A stretch of 64,000 bases of DNA, from the NCBI GenBank assembly GCA_900540475.1, contig UQGG01000009.1:1-64000 (forward strand), written 5' to 3'. Each line of letters begins with the position of its first letter. The stretch's first letter is position 1. Positions 26,098 through 32,725 of the stretch are shown here, one piece after another. The notes under the pieces are model-generated. The model did not search any database and was not told the DNA's origin. It saw only the letters and a list, made by a program, of their open reading frames with translations. A program made the position numbers and the translations under genes. The DNA is from an uncultured Robinsoniella sp. (GTDB lineage Bacteria; Bacillota; Clostridia; Lachnospirales; Lachnospiraceae).

Positions 26098-27087
26098 TTA
26101 GGCAGCGGAAACCCGCTCTTTAATCTGGTCCAGACCCACAGCGAAAATAAGCAATGCTCCTTTTGCAAAAATCTGCCAGTACTGAGGAACCGAGATGAGA
26201 GTCATCCCATTATTCATAATGCCAATTGTCAGCACCCCCAGAAATGTCAGCACGATGCTCCCCTTTCCACCTTTTAGACTGGCACCCCCCAGAATAACTG
26301 CAGTCACGATATCCATTCCATAATTCTCTCCGGCAGAAGGTACCGAACTGCCTGAAAGCCCCAGCAATACCAGTCCCGATACGGCTGCTAAAAATCCGGT
26401 ACCCACATAGAGCAGCATGGTATACAATTTAACAGGAATCCCTGTCAGCCGGGCGGCCTCCTGATTGCCTCCGATGGAATAGACATATCTTCCGAAAACC
26501 GTATAGTGCATTATGATCCATACCACAAGAAAGCTGATAAGGAGCAGCACAACCGGAACGGGAATCGCACCAAATAATCTGCCAAGGCCAAACCATTCCA
26601 AGGGCTTTGAATCCAGAAATGTACTCTGCCCGGAAGAGATCACATATGCAAGACCACGGATTAAATTCATGGTTCCAAGAGTAGCAATGAAAGGCTGGTA
26701 TTTTAAATAAGTAATAATAAAGCCGTTAAACAGCCCACAGAGCATACCGATAGCAAGTCCAAGCAGAATCCCAAGATACCATGGCACTCCAAGCCGTACC
26801 ACAATTTCCGTTTGAACACAGCCAATAAAAGCAATGGTTGACCCTGCAGATAAATCAATCCCTCCCGATACAATGATCATCATCATGCCTGCCGCAGTAA
26901 TTCCCAGTACGGATACTGCCTGGAAAATATTCATAAAGTTTCTAACAGATAAAAAATGCTCTGACTTTAGCGTAAAAAATAGCGCTAACAGCACAATAAA
27001 TAAGATAAGTCCGCTTTCAGCCAGCTTTCGCAGCATCCTGTTTCCTGCCGACCTAAGGTTTGCTTTTTCTGCTTTCGTCTGATTCAA
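26098..27087 (-). CDS. Ribose-type ABC transporter permease (RbsC family)
   Basis: 329 residues with about nine to ten membrane segments. The RbsC motifs GGIDLSAGSTIAFIG (about 72-86), FNGFIITYLKYQPFIATLGTM near 123, and GGNQEAARLTGIPV near 210 are present, as is the C-terminal GGASLKGGKGS. The start is TTG at 27087, nine bases after GGAGG; it overlaps the ATPase gene by 35 bases. It forms the membrane pore for the importer encoded by the preceding two genes. Confidence 0.9.
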   Translation of the reverse strand: MNQTKAEKANLRSAGNRMLRKLAESGLILFIVLLALFFTLKSEHFLSVRNFMNIFQAVSVLGITAAGMMMIIVSGGIDLSAGSTIAFIGCVQTEIVVRLGVPWYLGILLGLAIGMLCGLFNGFIITYLKYQPFIATLGTMNLIRGLAYVISSGQSTFLDSKPLEWFGLGRLFGAIPVPVVLLLISFLVVWIIMHYTVFGRYVYSIGGNQEAARLTGIPVKLYTMLLYVGTGFLAAVSGLVLLGLSGSSVPSAGENYGMDIVTAVILGGASLKGGKGSIVLTFLGVLTIGIMNNGMTLISVPQYWQIFAKGALLIFAVGLDQIKERVSAA

Positions 27088-28597
27088 CTTTTTTCTCCTC
27101 CTTTAAATTACCGATTGCGTGAAGCATCAGATTCGAATCATCTGCCTCTGCCCCTTTCAGTTCTTCCGCAATTCTGCCATCCCGGATAATATAGATCCGG
27201 TCGCTTAATCCCAGTACTTCCGGCAGTTCCAGCGATATAATTAAAATCCCCACTCCCTGCTCACACAGTACTTCCAGCAGTTCATAAATGTCATATTTGG
27301 CTCCAATGTCAACACCTCGTGTTGGCAGATGCAGAATTAAAAGTTTTGATTCATTTGCCAATTGCCTTGCAATCATAGCCTTTTGCTGGTTCCCTCCGCT
27401 CAATGTGGAAATTTTCTGCAAAGAAGAACTGCACTTTACTTTCAGCTTTGTAATCCAGGTATTTGCCCCCTCCTTCTCAGCTGATGGAACGATAAATCCC
27501 ATTTGAGCAAAATAGGATAATGCTGAGATTGTAATATTATTCTTTGTGGACTGTACCGGAAACAAGCCCGTTTTCTTTCGGTCATCTGATACATAGCCAA
27601 TTTTACAGCGTTTTGCATCTGCCGGATTATGAAGATGAACTTCTTTTTCATTAACTTCCAGGCTCCCCCCCTGCAGCGCCAGATCCCCAATCAAAGCCCT
27701 GCTTAATTCTTCCTGCCCCTGCCCTAAAAGCCCAAAGATCGAGACAATTTCCCCACTTCTTATATGAATGGAAACATTTTTAACCTGATGTCCTGCTGTG
27801 ATATTTTTCGCCTCAAATATCTTCTGCCCGGGTTTGATGATTTTCTGACGGGTATAGTTTGCTCCAATGTCTCTGCCAACCATCATTTCTACTAATTCAT
27901 CCGGCGTCACCATATCTGTATTGACTGTAGCTATTAGTTCTCCATTTCTCAACACCGTAATGCGGTCCGCAAGCTCAAACTGTTCCTGCATCCTGTGCGT
28001 AATAAAAACGATTGTCACACCTTCTTTTTTCAGATTTTTCAGAACCTGGAAAAGGTGTTCCGTCTCCTGATCATTCAACGCTGCTGTAGGCTCGTCCATT
28101 ATAAGAATATAGGGCTGTTTCCAAAGTGCCTTTGCAATTTCTACCATCTGCTGCTGTGCAATGGATAATCGACGCAGCTTCATTCCCGGGTCAATATTAA
28201 TTCCCATCTTTTTCAGAATTTCACCTGCCCGCTGATTCATTTCCCCTTTCTTTACAATGCATCCGGCCTTCTTCGGGTAATAGCCAAGCGCAATATTTTC
28301 AGCCACAGTCATATCACTCATTAAATTGAATTCCTGACTGATCACCCGTATGCCCTGCTTTAAGGAGTCGTGAGGCGAATGGATTTCCACCTTATCGCCA
28401 TTTATGTAAATTTCTCCGCCATCTTTCTTGTAATGTCCTGCAATAATTTTTATCAGAGTAGATTTTCCCGCCCCATTCTCACCGATTAACCCCAGAATCT
28501 CTCCTTTTCTTAATTCAAAGTTAACTTTTCTCAGAGCATATGTCCCGCCAAATGACTTTTCAATATCCACTGTTTTTAAAACTACGCTCTCTACCAT
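27053..28597 (-). CDS. Ribose-type sugar ABC transporter ATP-binding protein (RbsA/MglA family)
   Basis: 514 residues with two tandem ATPase domains, the normal RbsA form. In the first, GENGAGKSTLIKII (about 38-51), LSIAQQQMVEIAKAL near 144 and ILIMDEPTAALND near 164. The second has a degenerate P-loop (GLLGQGQEELSRAL near 285), LSGGNQQKAMIARQL near 395 and a Walker B-like LLILHLPTRGVDIG in which the usual DEPT is HLPT, common in the inactive half. It powers import of a sugar or sugar-like compound. GGAGG precedes the ATG. It lies between the binding-protein and permease genes. Confidence 0.92.
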   Translation of the reverse strand: MVESVVLKTVDIEKSFGGTYALRKVNFELRKGEILGLIGENGAGKSTLIKIIAGHYKKDGGEIYINGDKVEIHSPHDSLKQGIRVISQEFNLMSDMTVAENIALGYYPKKAGCIVKKGEMNQRAGEILKKMGINIDPGMKLRRLSIAQQQMVEIAKALWKQPYILIMDEPTAALNDQETEHLFQVLKNLKKEGVTIVFITHRMQEQFELADRITVLRNGELIATVNTDMVTPDELVEMMVGRDIGANYTRQKIIKPGQKIFEAKNITAGHQVKNVSIHIRSGEIVSIFGLLGQGQEELSRALIGDLALQGGSLEVNEKEVHLHNPADAKRCKIGYVSDDRKKTGLFPVQSTKNNITISALSYFAQMGFIVPSAEKEGANTWITKLKVKCSSSLQKISTLSGGNQQKAMIARQLANESKLLILHLPTRGVDIGAKYDIYELLEVLCEQGVGILIISLELPEVLGLSDRIYIIRDGRIAEELKGAEADDSNLMLHAIGNLKEEKKVESDESRKSKP

Positions 28598-28617
28598 TCT
28601 CTACCTCCAATGCCAAA

Positions 28618-28647
28618 CGGGATACCTGGTATCTGACAGGTATCCCG
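28618..28647 (-). other. Intercistronic hairpin between binding-protein and ATPase genes
   Basis: CGGGATACCTG (28618-28628) pairs perfectly with CAGGTATCCCG (28637-28647), loop eight, without a T-run. Placed after the binding-protein gene, it would protect that mRNA from 3' decay and lower expression of downstream genes, as is known for many binding-protein operons. Confidence 0.7.
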
Positions 28648-28675
28648 GACAGCGTACCTGTTTTAATATCTCCTA

Positions 28676-29827
28676 TTAATTTTTCACCTTATCCGGATAA
28701 ATCTCTGACAGATTTTCAAGTGTAAGTAAAATACATGGCTGGTACATATCAAGTTCTGGTTTTTCTCCCGTATTCAGTTCACGGATTGCCTTTGGCAGAA
28801 GTTCCCATGCCCATACTTCCGGACGTATGGCTACCGTTCCATAGACAGGTGTTCCTTCTCTTTGCATTTCCTCAATCATACTGTCAAGTCCCATAACAGA
28901 AGTTGCAATACACTGATCTTCACGCCCCGCCGCACGAATGGAGGATACTGCCGCTAATGTCCACTGGTCCATATGCCCCCAGAACATGAAATTCCCTTCT
29001 GGGTTGGCTGTCAGCACATCCGTCATCTTGTTTCTGGATACCTCAGGATCTCCTTCTGAACTATAGGTAATTACTTTAATATCCGGATAAATTTCTTTTA
29101 CAGCGGCAGTTGCTGCTTCTGCACGATCCTGAATGACCTGGCCTGCCTCCGGGCAGTCCATGCAAATAAAGAATGCCACGTCATCACCCCATTTTTCTTT
29201 CGCCTTTTTCGCCAGGGCCTCTCCTCCCACCCTGCCGGACTCTGCCGGGTCTAACCGATAGTAAGGGAAATCCTCTCCAAGCGGAACCTGCACAGCAATC
29301 GCCGGCGTGCTGTCAGCTTTCAGCATTTCTCCAATGCGTTTATTTGCCTCCGGGTCCTCATTGTACTGTATGTAATATTCACATCCCCAAGTTTTCGCAT
29401 TATTAAAATTATCCACTGCCTGAAGCGGATCCTGCTTGTTGTCCATTGAAAGCAGTTCAACTCCATAATATTTTGCAGCTTTTTCTATTTCTTCCGCCAT
29501 AATAGCTGCACCCGCATTTGTACTGTTAAAATTTGCAAAAGCTATTTTATACTTTTTATCAGGTACCACATCCTCCGGTGTAAATCCCGATGGTGGCTCA
29601 ACGGACTTATCCAGTGTTATTTCCCCTCCGCCTGAGGATGTTTTTGCTTCAGCCTGATCATCAGCCTGGGTTTCTGTGGGAGCGGACCCCCTGGTTTCTG
29701 CCGGCTGTGTCTGTGTCTCCTTTTGGACCGCTGTCTCCTTTGTAGTTGTTTCTCCGCTGTTACCGCAAGCGGTCAGGGACAATACCATAAAACATGTCAT
29801 TAGCACTGCCAATTTCTTTTTCATCAT
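28676..29827 (-). CDS. Periplasmic-type sugar-binding lipoprotein of a ribose-type ABC transporter
   Basis: 383 residues. Signal peptide with lipobox LTAC (cysteine near residue 21), followed by a low-complexity Thr/Gln/Glu/Ala linker to about residue 70. The mature domain starts KKYKIAFANFNSTNAGA and shows the periplasmic-binding-protein fold used by ribose/galactose importers (IQDRAEAATAAVKEIYPDIKV near 222, MGLDSMIEEMQREGTPVYGTVA near 310). GGAGGG precedes two adjacent ATGs at 29827 and 29824. It is the first gene of the operon, whose promoter shares a gap with the GntR regulator. The ligand is unknown. Confidence 0.88.
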   Translation of the reverse strand: MMKKKLAVLMTCFMVLSLTACGNSGETTTKETAVQKETQTQPAETRGSAPTETQADDQAEAKTSSGGGEITLDKSVEPPSGFTPEDVVPDKKYKIAFANFNSTNAGAAIMAEEIEKAAKYYGVELLSMDNKQDPLQAVDNFNNAKTWGCEYYIQYNEDPEANKRIGEMLKADSTPAIAVQVPLGEDFPYYRLDPAESGRVGGEALAKKAKEKWGDDVAFFICMDCPEAGQVIQDRAEAATAAVKEIYPDIKVITYSSEGDPEVSRNKMTDVLTANPEGNFMFWGHMDQWTLAAVSSIRAAGREDQCIATSVMGLDSMIEEMQREGTPVYGTVAIRPEVWAWELLPKAIRELNTGEKPELDMYQPCILLTLENLSEIYPDKVKN

Positions 29828-29890
29828 AAAACCCTCCTTTTAATCCTGAATGTTGTTAATTTGCACAATTTTTTTCTCTTTACAGTTAAA

Positions 29891-29944
29891 ATACTATACT
29901 ATTTTTCTTTTAATGTCAATACCATTTTTAAAAATAGTATACAA
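29891..29944 (-). promoter_or_regulatory. Promoter of the ABC operon with FCD-GntR-type operator
   Basis: On the minus strand TTGACA (complement of 29914-29919), 17 bases, TAGTAT (complement of 29891-29896). Upstream at 29935-29944 is TAGTATACAA, with the central GTATAC typical of FCD-type GntR operators; a related ACTATACTA overlaps the -10. The divergent GntR protein at 30128 is the likely binder. The divergent gap (29828-30127) is otherwise AT-rich. Confidence 0.62.
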
Positions 29945-30025
29945 TTTTTGATTTTTGTGCTTATTTACTAATTTGGTATAATTTTCCAACTTACTGTGAT
30001 ATAATAAAGTCGCGGGCATTTAAAG

Positions 30026-30139
30026 CCATTTTCTAAGGGAATCATACCTACACCTCCGGCATTGACAATCCCACACAGGCTGGCTATAATGTTCTAATAA
30101 AATCTTGATATCTAGGTGGATAAATAAATGGATGGAAAT
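30026..30139 (+). repeat. Duplicated promoter block, copy A
   Basis: About 114 bases are shared with 32507-32620 at high identity, from CCATTTTCTA through ATGG(A/C)TGGAAA. The shared part includes a perfect promoter, TTGACA at 30062-30067, 17 bases, TATAAT at 30085-30090, and the start region of gntR (ATG at 30128). See 32507 for the second copy. Confidence 0.9.
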
Positions 30140-30787
30140 AATAAAAATAATATGGTTGACGTAATTTATGATTATCTGATGCAACAGATACTATCCCAGA
30201 AAATGGAACCCGGAGACAGAATACCGGAAGCTAAGATTGCCAGTGAATTTGGAGTGAGCCGCACTCCGGTCAGAGAAGCTTTACACCAGCTGGCAAATGA
30301 TGGTATCATTACCATCTATCCAAAACGGTATGCAGAAGTAGCTACTTATGACGAGGAAAAATTCCGCCAAATCGGGATTGTTCGAATCAGTTTGGATGTG
30401 CTGGCTGTAAAGCTTGCTATTTATTATGGAAGCAACGCGGAGTTCGATTCCCTTACCTGCTATGCGGATGCCTGTTATAATGCCTCAAAGGGCAACGACA
30501 TCGCATCCCGTATTAAAATGGATTCCAATTTTCATATGGAAATTGCTAAAATCAGTAAAAACAAAACACTGATGGAGATGCAGCGGCAGCTTTTGCTCCA
30601 AATAGAATTTTTCCAGGCGATTCAGTATTCCAAAGCCGTACTTCCCGAAAAACAGTACCAGGCTCACTATGATTTAGTACAGGCCCTGACCGACCGCGAT
30701 GAAGCAGAGTCCATCCGCCTGATCACCCAGCATGACATTATTTCTCATCGCCTTCAGGAAATTCCGGAAAGTTTAAAATTTCTTTGA
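30128..30787 (+). CDS. GntR-family transcriptional regulator, FCD type
   Basis: 219 residues. Residues 10-75 are a GntR winged helix (MVDVIYDYLMQQILSQKMEPGDRIPEAKIASEFGVSRTPVREALHQL, in part). The remaining helical FCD domain has DSNFHMEIAKISKNKTLMEM near 136 and AHYDLVQALTDRDEAESIRLITQHD near 178, whose aspartate and histidines usually bind a metal or a carboxylate ligand. It is divergent from the ribose-type ABC operon and probably regulates it. It follows the perfect promoter at 30062 and AGGTGG. A shredded relic of this gene exists at 32609, so it is the surviving copy of a duplication. Confidence 0.9.
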   Translation: MDGNNKNNMVDVIYDYLMQQILSQKMEPGDRIPEAKIASEFGVSRTPVREALHQLANDGIITIYPKRYAEVATYDEEKFRQIGIVRISLDVLAVKLAIYYGSNAEFDSLTCYADACYNASKGNDIASRIKMDSNFHMEIAKISKNKTLMEMQRQLLLQIEFFQAIQYSKAVLPEKQYQAHYDLVQALTDRDEAESIRLITQHDIISHRLQEIPESLKFL

Positions 30788-30822
30788 AAAGCCAGCTGAA
30801 ACGCATATAAGTAAGGAATACT

Positions 30823-30965
30823 ATGTAAGAAGAATCTTGTTACATTAAAATGCAATATAATTACGTTTCGCTGATATTTCTCACTGTTGCTGAATTAAAA
30901 GCAGCAGTGAGATTTTACTACTTTTCTCTGCCTTGTTTCGAATAGATCAGAAAATAAAACAGACA
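30823..30965 (+). pseudogene. Decayed 5' end of a histidine kinase gene, paralogue of 32671
   Basis: The sequence aligns with the first 45 codons of the kinase at 32671 and the 35 bases before it (AAGCCAGCTGAAACGCATAT is identical in both). Here the ATG at 30823 is followed at once by TAA, and further stops occur. The old frame reads SLIFLTVAELKAA where the intact copy has TLIFLTAAVLIAA. Beyond about 30965 similarity is lost, so the rest of the kinase has been deleted. This stretch plus MarR-promoter sequence fills the 323 bases between gntR and marR. Confidence 0.8.
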
Positions 30966-31036
30966 GGTTCAGAATATCTAAAGATTTTCTAATGGCTAAA
31001 CATTACCCCCACATACAAAATAAAAATCTATCTTCA

Positions 31037-31089
31037 TTGACAAAGTACATCAGATGTACTAAAATAGCAAAATAGTACATCGAGTGTAC
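31037..31089 (+). promoter_or_regulatory. MarR promoter with two GTACATC palindromes
   Basis: TTGACA (31037-31042), 17 bases, TAAAAT (31060-31065). The spacer is filled by a perfect palindrome GTACATCAGATGTAC at 31045-31059, and a second, GTACATCGAGTGTAC (31075-31089), follows the start site. Centres are 30 bp apart. The geometry indicates tight repression, most simply by the MarR product itself. Confidence 0.8.
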
Positions 31090-31110
31090 CTTATAGATAG
31101 GAGTATGATT

Positions 31111-31539
31111 ATGGATAACTTAATAAAAGCTTCTGAACAGATTTCTTTGTTTTGCAGAATGAATGTCAATACCAAACGGGAATTGCCCATCCGATCCAGT
31201 GAAATGGGAATGCTGATTTATCTTGTGAAAACAGAAGAAGAAAAAACACCAAATGGAGCAGCTCGTTTCTTCCGCTTTACAAAGTCAATGGCTACCAATA
31301 TGGTGACCTCTCTTTCAGCAAATGGATACATTATAAAAAAACAGTCTGAAACTGACAAACGTAGTTTTCTGCTCATTCCCACTGATAAGGCTATTCAGCT
31401 TGTAGAAGACACTTACGAGGAATATTTTAAAATGATGTCCGTTTTAAAAACAAGAATGGGTGAAAAAAAGTTCAGTGATTTCCTGGTACTTCTGGAAACT
31501 GCGAACAATATTTTATTGGAGGAAAAAAACAATGGGTAG
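31111..31539 (+). CDS. MarR-family transcriptional regulator
   Basis: 142 residues. It has the MarR winged-helix order: SSEMGMLIYLVKTEEEKTPNGAARFF near 31-56, SKxMATNMVTSLSANGYI (recognition helix) near 59-77 and the wing SETDKRSFLLIPT near 81-93. Start at 31111 follows AGGAG by seven bases; the frame is open from 31084. Two palindromes overlap its promoter, so autoregulation is likely. Its stop overlaps the start of the NmrA-like gene, its probable partner, forming a stress- or quinone-responsive pair. Confidence 0.88.
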   Translation: MDNLIKASEQISLFCRMNVNTKRELPIRSSEMGMLIYLVKTEEEKTPNGAARFFRFTKSMATNMVTSLSANGYIIKKQSETDKRSFLLIPTDKAIQLVEDTYEEYFKMMSVLKTRMGEKKFSDFLVLLETANNILLEEKNNG

Positions 31540-32392
31540 AATTTTAGTGACTGGTGCTTCCGGAAACGTTGGAAAATATATAGCACAATATGCACTTAAA
31601 AATGATCAGAAAATAACAGTTGCGGGAACACATCTAGAAATACTTGCTAAAATGTTTGGCGATAGAGCAAAGATTGCTCACTTTGATTTTACTGACCCCT
31701 CTACATTTCGCGATGTTTTAGAGGATGTAGACAGGGTGTTTATTATGCGTCCTCCGCATTTAGGAAAACCAGAGGACTTAAAACCATTCATTGACGCATT
31801 AAAGTCCAAAGGCGGAATAAAGCTGGTTTGCTTTTTATCTTTGATTGGTGTTGAAAATAACCCGGTTCCACCACATCATAAAATCGAGAAGTATATTGAA
31901 CAAGCAGATTTGCCGTATTGTCACATACGCCCCAGCTTCTTTATGCAGAACATTAGCGGAGTTCATGCTTATGAAATTAAATATTTTAACAGGATTGTAG
32001 TTCCGGTAAAGAAAGCATTAACCAGCTTCATAGACGCTGAGGATATTGGAGAAATGACAGCAAAGATTTTAAGTAAACCGGAACTTCATCAAAATAAAGG
32101 CTATTCCATTACAGGTTCAGAAGCCATTGATTATTGGAAAGTTGCAAAAATCTTATCAAAGGAACTGGGCAGAGAGATCACTTATACCAATCCAAAACCA
32201 TCCTTTGCAAAAAAATATTGGATTACGGTACGTGGCTTAGAAAAAGAATACTGTACCGTTATGAGTATGCTATATATGATGACACGTTTGGGAACTGCAA
32301 AAAAGGTTACCCCTGTATTTGAACAGGTTATGGGCAGGAAAGCTCAGACATTCCAGCAGTTTGTGAAAAAGAATATAGGTTCTTGGCAATGA
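31532..32392 (+). CDS. NmrA-like NAD(P)-binding oxidoreductase
   Basis: 286 residues. The N-terminus RILVTGASGNVGKYIAQYAL has the GxxGxxG dinucleotide loop. The atypical SDR pattern continues with FDFTDPSTFRDVLEDVDRVFIMRPP near 50-75, CFLSLIGVENNPVPPHHKIEKYIEQ near 98 and a C-terminal NmrA domain (ITGSEAIDYWKVAKILSKELGR near 195). No canonical Tyr-x3-Lys is obvious, though HHKIEK partly mimics it, as in QorB/NmrA relatives that reduce quinones or sense redox state. The ATG at 31532 follows GGAGG and overlaps the MarR gene by eight bases. Confidence 0.85.
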   Translation: MGRILVTGASGNVGKYIAQYALKNDQKITVAGTHLEILAKMFGDRAKIAHFDFTDPSTFRDVLEDVDRVFIMRPPHLGKPEDLKPFIDALKSKGGIKLVCFLSLIGVENNPVPPHHKIEKYIEQADLPYCHIRPSFFMQNISGVHAYEIKYFNRIVVPVKKALTSFIDAEDIGEMTAKILSKPELHQNKGYSITGSEAIDYWKVAKILSKELGREITYTNPKPSFAKKYWITVRGLEKEYCTVMSMLYMMTRLGTAKKVTPVFEQVMGRKAQTFQQFVKKNIGSWQ

Positions 32393-32446
32393 GATTAAGA
32401 GACAGACAAAAAAATCTGCAGCCAGTAATAAGCCGTTGAAAGTGCA

Positions 32447-32470
32447 ATACCGCACACCTGTCTGCGGTAT
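32447..32470. terminator. Possible weak terminator after the NmrA-like gene
   Basis: ATACCGCA (32447-32454) pairs with TGCGGTAT (32463-32470), extended by a bulged GC pair, loop eight. It is 54 bases after the stop but lacks a T-run. Confidence 0.35.
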
Positions 32471-32506
32471 GCAGGGGTATAAAAATGATAGACACGGGCA
32501 ATCTAT

Positions 32507-32620
32507 ACCATTTTCTATGGGTCTGTAACTATACCTCTGGCATTGACAATCCCTCACAGGCTGGCTATAATGTTCTAATAAAATATTGATATTTAGGAGG
32601 ATAAATAAATGGCTGGAAAC
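32507..32620 (+). repeat. Duplicated promoter block, copy B
   Basis: The partner of 30026-30139. It contains the same perfect promoter, TTGACA at 32543-32548, 17 bases, TATAAT at 32566-32571. The ribosome-binding site is AGGAGG here against AGGTGG in copy A. Downstream, the gntR gene has collapsed to a few codons (32609), so the promoter now drives the kinase at 32671. Confidence 0.9.
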
Positions 32621-32725
32621 AGCTTTTGCTCCAATAAGCCAGCTGAAACGCATATGAGGAAGGACCCACTATGTATAAAGAACCTTGTTCCAATAAAAAT
32701 GCCATATTATTACGTTTTACGCTGA
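32609..32725 (+). pseudogene. Collapsed gntR copy, now a 38-codon open frame overlapping the kinase start
   Basis: ATGGCTGGAAAC corresponds to the first codons of the GntR gene at 30128; the next bases AGCTTTTGCTCCAATA match its interior at about 30589-30604; then AAGCCAGCTGAAACGCAT matches the sequence just after its stop. So the copy lost two large internal pieces. What remains is an open frame of 38 codons ending with TGA at 32723-32725, with an excellent AGGAGG site. It reads through the kinase start at 32671 in a different frame and could act as a leader that couples translation. Confidence 0.72.
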
